DNA of 64,000 nucleotides from Verrucomicrobiales bacterium. Lineage in GTDB: Bacteria > Verrucomicrobiota > Verrucomicrobiia > Verrucomicrobiales > DEV007. A program made the position numbers and the translations under genes. The notes beneath the pieces are model-generated. The model had not been told where the DNA came from and ran no database searches. It saw nothing but the letters and a program-made list of their open reading frames with translations. The DNA lies in assembly GCA_029213065.1 (NCBI GenBank), contig JARGPH010000014.1, positions 25,965 through 89,964 of the forward strand, given 5' to 3'. Numbering within the stretch: the first letter of the stretch is position 1; every line of letters starts with the position of its first letter. This document shows, in pieces, positions 17,230 to 26,083 of this stretch.

Positions 17230-17991
17230 ATGGGCAACATTTTTCCACGTTGGACAAACCTTCTGGCGGTCAAACTCCTCGTGTGTCTGGGAGCTCTTGG
17301 CACGTGCGTTATCGCTGTGGCATGGTATTCATGGACACCGAAATACACCCGCGTAGGCTATATGCCGCAGCAGCCGATACCTTTTGATCACAGCCTTCAC
17401 GCAGGGCAACTGGGGATGGACTGTCGATACTGTCACACCCATGTCGAGAACTCGCTTCATTCGAACATTCCCGCCGCTGAAGTGTGCTGGAATTGCCACG
17501 GAGCCGGCAAGGTGAAGTCCGATTCTCCCAAGCTTGAGCCATTGCGCCAGGCGATGGATGAGAATTACGAGAATTTCACCGGTGAGCCGATCAAGTGGGT
17601 GCAGATTCACAAGACTCCCGATTACGCCTACTTTGATCACTCGGTTCACGTAAATCGCGGGGTGAGTTGTGTGGAGTGTCACGGTCGCGTCGATGAGATG
17701 CCGGTGGTCTATCACGCTAAGTCCCTCAGCATGTCGTGGTGTCTTGATTGTCACCGGGATCCGGCGGCGAACCTGCGCCCTCTCGATGAGATTACCAATC
17801 TGGACTGGACGGCAGAGGATTTGGACAAAGATCAGTTTTATGCTGAGCTCGCCGGTAAGACCGGGGCAAAAGTGGAAGAGCTTAAGGCGGCTGATGAAGG
17901 TAAAGAGTGGAGTCGCGAGTTGATCGGGGCTCACCTCAAGGAGGCTTGGCAGATTCATCCCCCACAGGATTGTGCAGCGTGTCACCGATAG
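17230..17991 (+). CDS. actA: Alternative complex III pentahaem cytochrome c subunit
   Basis: A 253-residue protein with one N-terminal membrane anchor (about 11-33) and five CXXCH haem c sites: C65-H69, C86-H90, C147-H151, C171-H175 and C248-H252. Together with further histidines this is the ActA pattern of alternative complex III, which oxidises quinol and passes electrons to a cytochrome c or directly to an oxidase. It is first in an actABCDEF operon, 40 bases before actB. A perfect Rex/Crp-type palindrome lies just upstream. Length is typical for the family. Confidence 0.94.
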   Translation: MGNIFPRWTNLLAVKLLVCLGALGTCVIAVAWYSWTPKYTRVGYMPQQPIPFDHSLHAGQLGMDCRYCHTHVENSLHSNIPAAEVCWNCHGAGKVKSDSPKLEPLRQAMDENYENFTGEPIKWVQIHKTPDYAYFDHSVHVNRGVSCVECHGRVDEMPVVYHAKSLSMSWCLDCHRDPAANLRPLDEITNLDWTAEDLDKDQFYAELAGKTGAKVEELKAADEGKEWSRELIGAHLKEAWQIHPPQDCAACHR

Positions 17992-18031
17992 GGTGAGGGA
18001 GGCAATTCGGAACGATTTGATACTTATTTGA

Positions 18032-21000
18032 ATGAAGCGAAAGTGGAATCATCCTGCAGAAACTGAGAGTTCACGAGCTCACTGGAGAAGTCTTGGGGAG
18101 CTTGAGGGCTCGGAAGAATTTGAAGGCTGGCTTGAGCGTGAGTTCCCTCAGGGAGCGAGAGAGCTGGAGCTCGATGAGACTTCACGACGCAGTTTCGTGA
18201 AGTTGATGGGGGCTTCGACGGCACTTGCCGGTTTCGGCGTCGCCTGTAAGCGTCCCCTGCAACACCTGGTGCCTTACAACGAGCACGTTGAGTGGGTGAT
18301 TCCCGGTAAAGCGCTTTTCTATTCCACGGCAAAGCCGCGGCTGAGCGGGATCGGTTGCGATCCGCTCGTGGTGACCACCTACGAAGGGCGGCCTACCAAG
18401 GTTGATGGAAATCGGCTTCATCCTGCTGTGATGGGCGGTTCTTCGGCGTTTACGCAGGCGTCTGTGCTTGAGATGTATGACCAGGACCGGTCACGCGGAT
18501 ACTTTGAGGGTGATAAGCCCTCCACTTCGGATGCGTTTGGTGCTGCGGTGCTTGCTCCTTTGAAGGCTGCGGCCGCGGGCGAGAAGCTGGGGTTAGTATT
18601 GTCACAGTCGACTTCACCTCTTCGCCACGCTCTTATTAAAGAGGTGCAGGCGGCATTTCCGGGCGTTCGTCTTTACGGGTATGGTGCTCTCGATGGGTCT
18701 GGCGGTCGCGCTGCGGCTGAGCTGGTTCACGGTAAAGGTGCTGTGCCGGTTGTTAATTTCTCGACCGCGAAGCGCGTTCTCTCACTCGATTGTGATTTCC
18801 TCGGCGATGACGCTGTCGGTGAAGATTCTCAGCGTGAGTTCGCTGCGACAAGAGATGTGGAGAAGAATCCTGATATCAGCCGTCTTTACGTGGCTGAGTC
18901 GGCTTTCACTTTGACGGGTGGAATGGCGGATCATCGTTACCGCACTCCCGCTTCGCAGATTTTCCCGATCACGGCTCTGGTTGCTCAGGAAGTGGCTTCA
19001 CTTACGGGTGATGCGGCTCTCGGCACGCTGGCTGAGAAGGCTCTCGCCAAGGCGGTTAAGTCTGTCTATCGCCTCGATTGGATCAAGGAATGTGCGGCTG
19101 ATCTGGTTGCCTCAAAGGGCGCTTCCGTGGTTGTTGCGGGTGGTCGTCAGTCCGGTGCAGTTCACGCGCTCGTTGCCGGTATCAACAATGCTCTGGGAGC
19201 GTTTGGTGGCATCATCTCGGTTCGTAAGCACGAGCTTCCCGAGCTTAATGATGTGGTTGCTCTCGCGTCTGATTTGGAATCCGGTTCCATCGAGACGCTT
19301 GTGGTGATGAATGACGGCGATCTCGCTTTCGATGCGCCTTCAGATCTGGGACTTAAGAAGTTGCTTTCGAAAGTGCCGACAGTGGTTCATCTCGGTTATC
19401 GCCGCAATGAGACAGCCAAGTTGGCCGGATGGCATGTTCCCAAGACGCACTATCTCGAATCCTGGGGTGATTGCCTCAGCCTGTCCGGGGTTTACTCGGT
19501 TCAGCAGCCGATGATCAACCCGATGTGGGGTGGTGTTTCCGATGATGCTTTTCTCCTTTCGCTTCTCGCTGATGATGCTTCACAGGAAGCGCTTCTCGGT
19601 CGGGTAAAGCAATCTTTCGCCGCGGCGGGAGGTAAGAAGTGGAATGAGGCTCTTCGTGACGGCTTTGCGAAAGAGATTGAGCCAGCTCCTCCGGTGACGG
19701 CGGTGAATGTGGCGGCTGCAGCTCCGCTTTTCGATTCCGTGAAGATCGCCGATTTTCCTCATGAGGGCGGCATCGAGGTTTCTCTGGTTGCCGGCAGTGC
19801 CACTTACGATGGGCGCTTTGCCAACAATGGGTGGCTTCAGGAGGCTCCGGATCCGATCACGAAATTGACCTGGGATAATGCGGCTTTGGTCAGCGTTTAC
19901 ACGGCAGAGGCTCTCGGTCTCGAGAATGAAGATCTCATTGAAATCGTTGTCGGCGATCGCAAGGTGATCGCGCCTGTGTTGAAGGCTCCGGGTCACGCTG
20001 ATTTTACGATTTCAATTGCACTGGGTTATTACGGCGATCTCGCCGAAGGGACTGTCAGTAAAGGGGTCGGTTACAATGCCTACCCGCTCATGACTTCAAG
20101 CCAACCATACGTGGTTGGCGGCGCTACGGTTCGCAAGGCCGGTGGCACCAATAAGCTGGCTCTCACTGCTGAACACTACAGCATGGAAGGTCGTGCAATC
20201 GCCCGTGAAGGTACGGTCGAGATGTATAAGGAGCACAGCGATTTCGCCGGGCATCAGGGGATGGATCACCACATTCCCGAGAATATGTCTCTTTATAAGG
20301 GGGCTGACTATGAGAATGGCGGCACTCAGGCGGAGAATAAATTCATCAAGCAGATCCCGGGGCATGAGTTCCGCGTCGATCTTCTCCACCAGTGGGCGAT
20401 GACGGTTGATCTGAATACCTGCACCGGTTGTAACGCTTGTGTTATCGCGTGTCAGGCCGAGAACAATATCCCTATCGTCGGGAAAGATCAGGTTCTCGCC
20501 GGCCGAGAAATGCACTGGATCCGGATGGATCGCTATTTCACGAGTCCGAAAGACGCCGAGACGGTCTCCGAGCGCGGCACGGCCCTCGACTATCTGGTCG
20601 GCGCGGAGTCTACCAAAGACACACCCGGTCAGCGGACTGTCGATGATGATCAGGTTGAAATGATTTCTCAGCCGGTCGCCTGTCAGCAGTGTGAGAGTGC
20701 TCCGTGTGAGACGGTTTGTCCGGTGAATGCGACGGTCCACACCGCTGATGGCTTGAATGCGATGGCTTACAATCGTTGTATCGGAACGCGTTACTGCGCG
20801 AATAACTGCCCGTATAAGGCACGTCGTTTCAACTACTACGACTACAACAAGCGCCCGATCGATAAGATTGAGCTCGGGCCGCTTGCGCCTGCAGAGGGGA
20901 ATGCAACCACGACTCAGGGATTGCAGAAGAACCCCAACGTTACGGTTCGTATGCGTGGTGTTATCGAGAAGTGCACCTACTGTGTTCAGCGTATCACCGC

Positions 21001-21292
21001 CGCTAAGATCGCGGCGAAAGCAGCAGCGCGCGATTCTGATGATGTTCAGGTAAAAGCGAATTCGTTTACGGTGGCATGTCAGGATGCCTGTGGTGCTGAT
21101 GCGATTACTTTTGGTAACAAGAAAGCGAAGGGAGATAAAATCCTCGATGCGAAGAATAATCCTCGCAACTACGACCTTTTGAAGTATATCGGCACCCGTC
21201 CGAGGACGAGTTATCTCGCTCGTATTAAGAACCCGAATCCGAAGATGCCGGGAGCTGACCAAGTCGGCACAGTGACATCAAAAATGCACTGA
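18032..21292 (+). CDS. actB: Alternative complex III iron-sulfur/molybdopterin-like subunit
   Basis: A 1086-residue fused subunit. A twin-arginine-type motif SRRSFVKLMGAS lies at 51-62, so export by Tat is likely even though it is not at the extreme N-terminus, as usual in ActB. Residues about 75-700 resemble the molybdopterin oxidoreductase fold; in known ActB this part has lost the Mo cofactor. The C-terminal part is a ferredoxin-like electron wire: CTGCNACVIAC from C797, CQQCESAPCETVC from C884, CIGTRYCANNCP from C916 and CTYC from C981, followed by CQDAC. This suits three 4Fe-4S plus one 3Fe-4S centres. It lies between actA and actC. Confidence 0.94.
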   Translation: MKRKWNHPAETESSRAHWRSLGELEGSEEFEGWLEREFPQGARELELDETSRRSFVKLMGASTALAGFGVACKRPLQHLVPYNEHVEWVIPGKALFYSTAKPRLSGIGCDPLVVTTYEGRPTKVDGNRLHPAVMGGSSAFTQASVLEMYDQDRSRGYFEGDKPSTSDAFGAAVLAPLKAAAAGEKLGLVLSQSTSPLRHALIKEVQAAFPGVRLYGYGALDGSGGRAAAELVHGKGAVPVVNFSTAKRVLSLDCDFLGDDAVGEDSQREFAATRDVEKNPDISRLYVAESAFTLTGGMADHRYRTPASQIFPITALVAQEVASLTGDAALGTLAEKALAKAVKSVYRLDWIKECAADLVASKGASVVVAGGRQSGAVHALVAGINNALGAFGGIISVRKHELPELNDVVALASDLESGSIETLVVMNDGDLAFDAPSDLGLKKLLSKVPTVVHLGYRRNETAKLAGWHVPKTHYLESWGDCLSLSGVYSVQQPMINPMWGGVSDDAFLLSLLADDASQEALLGRVKQSFAAAGGKKWNEALRDGFAKEIEPAPPVTAVNVAAAAPLFDSVKIADFPHEGGIEVSLVAGSATYDGRFANNGWLQEAPDPITKLTWDNAALVSVYTAEALGLENEDLIEIVVGDRKVIAPVLKAPGHADFTISIALGYYGDLAEGTVSKGVGYNAYPLMTSSQPYVVGGATVRKAGGTNKLALTAEHYSMEGRAIAREGTVEMYKEHSDFAGHQGMDHHIPENMSLYKGADYENGGTQAENKFIKQIPGHEFRVDLLHQWAMTVDLNTCTGCNACVIACQAENNIPIVGKDQVLAGREMHWIRMDRYFTSPKDAETVSERGTALDYLVGAESTKDTPGQRTVDDDQVEMISQPVACQQCESAPCETVCPVNATVHTADGLNAMAYNRCIGTRYCANNCPYKARRFNYYDYNKRPIDKIELGPLAPAEGNATTTQGLQKNPNVTVRMRGVIEKCTYCVQRITAAKIAAKAAARDSDDVQVKANSFTVACQDACGADAITFGNKKAKGDKILDAKNNPRNYDLLKYIGTRPRTSYLARIKNPNPKMPGADQVGTVTSKMH

Positions 21293-21327
21293 TCTTACGA
21301 TCCGGAATTTTGACTATTTGATCTACC

Positions 21328-22770
21328 ATGGCAGATACCAACACAGCAAAGACGAGCATGCACCCTACTGAAGTAGAGGGTATCGCGCGTGAGCCCCTGG
21401 TGCTTAACAATCGGTCTTTGGGATGGATTACGGACCGCATTTGCGGCATCGTTGAAAACCGTCAGCCTTTCATCTGGTGGGTGCTTTTCGTTCCTTCAGT
21501 GGCGCTCTTCAGCTGTCTCCTTTTCACGCTGGTTTACCTCGTTTCAACGGGTGTCGGTGTGTGGGGGAACAACCAGCCGGTGGCCTGGGGTTGGGCGATT
21601 GTAAACTTCGTTTTCTGGATTGGTATCGGCCACGCCGGGACCTTGATTTCCGCGATTCTGTTCCTCACCCGTCAAAAATGGCGGACCTCGGTGAACCGGG
21701 CTTCGGAGGCGATGACGCTGATCGCGGTGATGTGCGCCGGTATTTACCCCGGTTTTCACGTGGGGCGTTTCTGGATGGTCTGGTTCCTCGCTCCGATTCC
21801 CAATGCGAACGGTATCTGGCAGAACTTCAAGAGTCCGCTGCTCTGGGATGTCTTCGCTGTCTCAACTTACTTCACGGTTTCGGTGATCTTCTGGTATATC
21901 GGTCTCATCCCCGATCTCGCGACCCTGAGGGATCGTGCGAAGAAGAAGGTTCCCAAGTTTCTCTACGGATTTTTCGCTCTCGGATGGCGTGGAGGTAACC
22001 GTCACTGGCGTCACTACGAGATGGCTTATCTGCTTCTTGCGGCGCTTTCGACTCCGCTGGTTCTCTCGGTGCACTCTGTGGTCTCGTTCGACTTCGCGAC
22101 CTCAGTGGTTCCCGGCTGGCACACCACCATTTTCCCTCCTTACTTCGTGGCGGGAGCTGTTTTCGGTGGCTTTGCGATGGTGCTGACTTTGATGCTTCCT
22201 GTTCGCAAGCTTTACGGACTCGAAGACATGATTACCCACAAGCACGTGGATAACATGACGAAGATTATTCTCCTTACGGGAACGATCGTCGGATACGCCT
22301 ACATCATGGAGCTGTTCATCAGTTACTACGGTGCGAACAAATACGAGACCGATGCTTTCCACATCAGGATCCTCTCCGGTCCTTACACCTGGGCATACTA
22401 CTGCATGTTCTTCTGTAACGTGATTGCTCCGCAGATCTTCTGGATGAAGTGGGCCCGTCACAATCTCTGGGTCGTCTTCATCGTCGTGAACTTTGTGAAT
22501 ATCGGAATGTGGTTCGAGCGTTTCGTGATTATTCCGACGTCGATTGCCCGCGACTTCCTGCCGGGGCAGTGGGGTTACTATTCTCCTTCCTGGGTTGAGA
22601 AGCTTATGTTCCTCGGAACCTTCGGAATGTTTATGATGTTGTTCCTTCTCTTTATCCGTTTTCTTCCGGTGATTGCGGCAAGTGAGGTGAAGGGTGTTCT
22701 GCCGGAATCTGACCCCCACTATCCGGAGTGGAAAAAGTTGCGTGAGAAACGCAGGCAGTCAGAGCGCTAG
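21328..22770 (+). CDS. actC: Alternative complex III NrfD-like membrane subunit
   Basis: A 480-residue membrane protein with about ten helices. Family text includes [20 protein letters not shown] (about 90-109), [14 protein letters not shown] and [29 protein letters not shown] (about 251-279). ActC is one of two NrfD/PsrC-type subunits of alternative complex III and carries a quinol site near the periplasmic face. The histidine and aspartate in the last motif are the conserved ones. It is co-transcribed with actB (35-base gap) and actD (28-base gap). Confidence 0.94.
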   Translation: MADTNTAKTSMHPTEVEGIAREPLVLNNRSLGWITDRICGIVENRQPFIWWVLFVPSVALFSCLLFTLVYLVSTGVGVWGNNQPVAWGWAIVNFVFWIGIGHAGTLISAILFLTRQKWRTSVNRASEAMTLIAVMCAGIYPGFHVGRFWMVWFLAPIPNANGIWQNFKSPLLWDVFAVSTYFTVSVIFWYIGLIPDLATLRDRAKKKVPKFLYGFFALGWRGGNRHWRHYEMAYLLLAALSTPLVLSVHSVVSFDFATSVVPGWHTTIFPPYFVAGAVFGGFAMVLTLMLPVRKLYGLEDMITHKHVDNMTKIILLTGTIVGYAYIMELFISYYGANKYETDAFHIRILSGPYTWAYYCMFFCNVIAPQIFWMKWARHNLWVVFIVVNFVNIGMWFERFVIIPTSIARDFLPGQWGYYSPSWVEKLMFLGTFGMFMMLFLLFIRFLPVIAASEVKGVLPESDPHYPEWKKLREKRRQSER

Positions 22771-22798
22771 TTTTTTAATTTAAGTAAATACGGGAACC

Positions 22799-23356
22799 GT
22801 GAGTGATTCATCAGTCAGTTCAAAAAACCTTTTCGGGTATGTCGCAGAGTTTGCCAATGCGACGGATCTCTATCATGCCGCTGAGAAGATGCGTGATGGT
22901 GGATTTCGCCGATGGGATGTGCATACGCCGTATCCGGTTCACGGAATGGATCATGCAATGGGTCTTGGGAAAAGTTGGTTGTCCGCTATCGTTCTCGGTG
23001 GCGGTGTGACCGGGTTCTCGATCGCACTCTTTATGCAGTTTTTCACGCAGGTAGCTCTTTATCCGACGATCGTTCAGGATAAACCGACCAATCTGTTCAC
23101 GGTGCCGGCGTTCTTCCCGGTGACCTTCGAGCTCACGATTCTGCTTTCAGGATTTGCGACAGTGTTCGGTCTCCTCGGTATCATGATGCTGCCACGATGG
23201 AATCACCCTCTTTTCAATTCGAAGCTCTTTTCAAAATTTTCAGATGATGGGTTCATCATGGTGATCGAAGCGCGCGATCCGAAGTTCAAGCGGGAAAGAA
23301 CCCGTGAGTTCCTCGAGGAGATCGGTGCTGAGAAAATCGAGGAGGTTGCTTACTAA
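22799..23356 (+). CDS. actD: Alternative complex III subunit ActD (DUF3341)
   Basis: A 185-residue protein that starts at GTG. N-terminal soluble part with the family text EKMRDGGFRRWDVHTPYPVHGMD (shown in part, about 30-52), then two membrane helices (about 62-82 and 104-126). This is the ActD/DUF3341 subunit, which sits at the cytoplasmic-membrane face of alternative complex III. It is 13 bases before the preferred actE start. Confidence 0.92.
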   Translation: MSDSSVSSKNLFGYVAEFANATDLYHAAEKMRDGGFRRWDVHTPYPVHGMDHAMGLGKSWLSAIVLGGGVTGFSIALFMQFFTQVALYPTIVQDKPTNLFTVPAFFPVTFELTILLSGFATVFGLLGIMMLPRWNHPLFNSKLFSKFSDDGFIMVIEARDPKFKRERTREFLEEIGAEKIEEVAY

Positions 23357-23369
23357 TCAGGTTCTCACA

Positions 23370-23993
23370 ATGCGTTGGTTTTTTCTAGTTTTAGCAATTG
23401 CGGTGGTCGCGACGATTTATGCGATCGGGCCGCGCGGTGAAAAGTTTTCGGATCCTCCGTTCGAGCTCTTTCCTGATATGGATCATCAGTTCAAGTTTCG
23501 TCCGCAGGAATCGAGTCAGTTTTTCGCGGATGACCAGGTAGCTCAGAAGCCGGTCACGGGAACGGTGCCACTCGGATATTCGCTTCCGCATGCAGGGAAC
23601 GACGACGATCTCGGCAGCGACCTCGCCTATTCAAGCGGCGACAGCTATTTCAGCACGGGGCAGTTCGGTGATTTTTACGGCAAGGGCTACCCCAAAGAAG
23701 TGACCCTGGATGCAGCACTGGTGAAGCGGGGACAGGAGCGCTTTCAGATTTTCTGCACACCGTGTCACGGTGAAACCGGTGACGGGCAGGGGGTTGTTTC
23801 CAAATACTGGGCAATTCCCCCAACCGCAAACCTCATCGACGCCCGCGTATCGGCGCTGCCTGAGGGACAGATTTTTTCCACGATTACTCATGGCAAAGGG
23901 CTCATGGGACCTTACAACGGTGTGATTCCGGTGAAGGATCGATGGGCGATTGTTTCGTACGTGAAGTCACTACAGAAGGCTTCCGGTAACTAA
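23370..23993 (+). CDS. actE: Alternative complex III monohaem cytochrome c subunit
   Basis: A 207-residue protein. I chose the ATG at 23370, 13 bases after actD, because it starts the hydrophobic anchor directly (MRWFFLVLAIAVVATIYA); an in-frame start at 23304 would add basic residues and overlap actD. The family motif FELFPDMDHQFKFRPQ follows the anchor. One haem c site, CTPCH, is followed by GETGDGQG, and LMGPYNGVIPVKDRWAIVSYVKSL supplies the axial methionine region. ActE is the electron-exit cytochrome c in known complexes. Unlike many ActE proteins it shows no lipobox cysteine. Confidence 0.93.
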   Translation: MRWFFLVLAIAVVATIYAIGPRGEKFSDPPFELFPDMDHQFKFRPQESSQFFADDQVAQKPVTGTVPLGYSLPHAGNDDDLGSDLAYSSGDSYFSTGQFGDFYGKGYPKEVTLDAALVKRGQERFQIFCTPCHGETGDGQGVVSKYWAIPPTANLIDARVSALPEGQIFSTITHGKGLMGPYNGVIPVKDRWAIVSYVKSLQKASGN

Positions 23994-24023
23994 TTTTGTA
24001 TTTACTAATTTTTCCTAAGACTT

Positions 24024-25541
24024 ATGGCGGGATTAAAAGATGGCGATGATTTTAAGGACGGAGAATCCTTCAAGAATCCTCTTATCCTCAAGGGAGTGTT
24101 CGGCCTCGTTGGTTTTGGAGGGTTGGCTCTATTTGTAGCACTCAATTTTCTTCTCCCGGAGAAGAGAGGGGAGATGTCATACAGCTGGCTCTTTGCCCTG
24201 GTTTTCTTTCTTTCGCTCGGAGTGGGCGGCGTTTTCTGGACGCTTCTTCACCACGCCACCAACTCAGGTTGGGGGACGGTGATTCGCCGTTTGATGGAGA
24301 ATTTGGGAAGTGTGATTCCTTTCATGCTCTTGTTGGCGGTCCCGTTCCTGATTCCAAACGGTTATCAGGATGATCTCTGGGAGTGGTTTCCAAAACGCGA
24401 AGCGGCCCTTGAGAAAGCGGAAGTTGCGGCGGAAAAGGGCGTCTCCCAATACGTGACCGAAAAGCAGGCGGAAATCGCCGGTGCGGAAGCAGCGGTGGCG
24501 TCTGCCGAGGCTGAGCTTGCCGCGATCGAGTCACCGAGCGCCGGTCACCGTGCGCACTTTGATCGCAAGATCGAGTCACTGAAGACGAAGCTCGCTAAGC
24601 TTCAGGAGCAGGATCTCTCCGAGGCTGCCGTCCACGAGACACTCGTCGATAAGAATTTCAAAAAGGAGGAAGCCCTTCTTCATGTGAAAAAGGGATATCT
24701 CAATGAAGGGTTCTGGTATGTGCGGTTCTTTTTCTATCTGATCGTGCTGTCCGGTATCGCTCTTGCGCTCCGTCACTGGTCAATCAAACTCGATAAGAGC
24801 GGTGACCCGGGACTGTTTCTCTGGATGCGCCGGGCGAGCTGTGGATTTCTTCCTTTCTTTGCAACCGCGTGGACCTTCCTCGTTTTTGATTGGCTCATGG
24901 CTCTCGATTACACCTGGTTCTCGACGATGTGGGGTGTTTATCTTTTCGCCGGTGCTGCGCTCAACTCGATGGGGCTTCTCGTCATCATCGTGACGCTCCT
25001 CCGTCACTTCGGATACCTCAAGAATATCGTGACGCTCGAGCACTACCATCTCATGGGTAAGCTGATGCTCGCTTTCGTAATCTTCTGGGCTTACATCGCT
25101 TTCTCTCAGTTCTTCCTCATCTGGTATGCGAACATTACCGAGGAAACGAAGTTCTATCTGACTCGTAACACCGAGTTCTGGAACCTCTACACGATCACTC
25201 TGCTGGTGGTGGGGCACTTCTTCGTTCCTTTCGCGATTCTCCTGCTCCAGAAAGTGAAAAAGCTTCCACTGGTCCTCTCAGGTGTCGCGGTTTGGAATCT
25301 GGTCATGCACGTTTTCGACATCTACTGGATTATCATTCCTGAGCGCGGTCCTTCTCTGACTGCTGCAGGGCCTGCCAAGGATATGCTCATGGTGATGCCC
25401 GGTGCATGGTTGTTTGATGTTTTAGCCTTTGTATCAGTTGCCGGGATCTTCGGTTTCTGTCTCCTCTGGCGCCTCGGATCTGCAAGTCTCTTCCCGTGTC
25501 GTGACCCTCGTCTCGATGAGTCCCTTAACGTAGTGAACTGA
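24024..25541 (+). CDS. actF: Alternative complex III NrfD-like subunit with coiled-coil insertion
   Basis: A 505-residue membrane protein with about ten helices, homologous to ActC. Family text: LHHATNSGWGTVIRRLMENL (75-94), and later a block with CGFLPFFATAWTFLVFDWLMALDYTWFSTMWGVY and LEHYHLMGKLMLAFVIFWAYIAFSQ (quoted in pieces). Residues about 124-215 are an Ala/Glu/Lys-rich stretch (EAAVASAEAELAAIE, IESLKTKLAKLQEQ) predicted by eye to form a coiled coil. It lies between the third and fourth helices, so it is outside the membrane. This makes the protein longer than ActF sequences I know of, about 400-450 residues. It is the last canonical act gene; the (KPEA)n protein follows after 29 bases. 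Confidence 0.92.
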   Translation: MAGLKDGDDFKDGESFKNPLILKGVFGLVGFGGLALFVALNFLLPEKRGEMSYSWLFALVFFLSLGVGGVFWTLLHHATNSGWGTVIRRLMENLGSVIPFMLLLAVPFLIPNGYQDDLWEWFPKREAALEKAEVAAEKGVSQYVTEKQAEIAGAEAAVASAEAELAAIESPSAGHRAHFDRKIESLKTKLAKLQEQDLSEAAVHETLVDKNFKKEEALLHVKKGYLNEGFWYVRFFFYLIVLSGIALALRHWSIKLDKSGDPGLFLWMRRASCGFLPFFATAWTFLVFDWLMALDYTWFSTMWGVYLFAGAALNSMGLLVIIVTLLRHFGYLKNIVTLEHYHLMGKLMLAFVIFWAYIAFSQFFLIWYANITEETKFYLTRNTEFWNLYTITLLVVGHFFVPFAILLLQKVKKLPLVLSGVAVWNLVMHVFDIYWIIIPERGPSLTAAGPAKDMLMVMPGAWLFDVLAFVSVAGIFGFCLLWRLGSASLFPCRDPRLDESLNVVN

Positions 25542-25570
25542 TTGCTTTCGAGTTTTTGTAATAACTTTAT

Positions 25571-26044
25571 ATGAGTGGTTCAGCCCCCATTTCAGAGTCA
25601 AAAGTGAAGCGTTTCATCGGAACGCTCGGTATCTTTGTTTTCTTCGGTTTTCTCGCACTGATTCTTTTTCAGAATGCAGGGAGTGAATCTCTCGAGGATC
25701 GTGCCGCCCGTGGCGATTTCGACGAGGCGACAACGCAAGCGCGTTGGGAGAATCTGAAAACAGTGACAGAAGCCCAGTCGGTCGATGCGAAGAAAATCGA
25801 GGCCGCGATGGCAGCGGTTGCCAAGACACCGGTCGCACCTGCGAAAACCGACTTGGTCGTTCCGGGATCACCTACCTTTTTGAAGCAAATGGAGGCGCCG
25901 GCCAAGCCTGAAGCCAAGCCTGAAGCCAAGCCTGAAGCCAAGCCTGAAGCCAAGCCCGAAGCCAAGCCCGAAGCCAAGCCCGAAGCCAAGCCTGAAGCCA
26001 AGCCTGAAGCTAAGCCCGAAGCCAAGCCTGAAGCCAAGAAGTAA
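25571..26044 (+). CDS. Small membrane protein with a (KPEA)11 tail
   Basis: A 157-residue protein not recognised by family. N-terminal soluble 15 residues, one membrane helix (about 16-34), a charged helical region (about 40-95, SLEDRAARGDFDEATTQARW) and a C-terminal tail of eleven KPEA units ending in KK. The tail should be extended, and positively charged by Lys yet balanced by Glu. It sits between actF and the CcoN-like gene and so may be an accessory subunit of alternative complex III or of its supercomplex with the oxidase (ActG-like role is a guess). The tail is encoded by a 12-bp minisatellite that could vary in copy number. Confidence 0.75.
   Translation: MSGSAPISESKVKRFIGTLGIFVFFGFLALILFQNAGSESLEDRAARGDFDEATTQARWENLKTVTEAQSVDAKKIEAAMAAVAKTPVAPAKTDLVVPGSPTFLKQMEAPAKPEAKPEAKPEAKPEAKPEAKPEAKPEAKPEAKPEAKPEAKPEAKK
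25904..26035 (+). repeat. Eleven tandem 12-bp units encoding KPEA
   Basis: The unit AAGCCTGAAGCC repeats eleven times in frame with only T/C changes at wobble positions. Units 5-7 and 10 use CCC for Pro; unit 9 ends in GCT. Near-identity at the DNA level suggests recent expansion or homogenisation. Confidence 0.95.
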
Positions 26045-26083
26045 GGCGGCCAGGTATTCTACGAAAAATATTATCACGTTCTC

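Noticed and set aside
20096..21262. A 388-codon minus-strand open frame opposite actB
   Set aside because: It lies wholly opposite the conserved iron-sulfur part of actB and its protein is Arg/Ile/Thr-rich with no family pattern. It is a shadow of the real gene.
25904..26035. CRISPR array
   Set aside because: The units are 12 bp, directly adjacent and in coding frame, with no spacers.
25669..26037. Antisense repetitive frames (ASGL-type repeats)
   Set aside because: They are only the reverse reading of the KPEA minisatellite.
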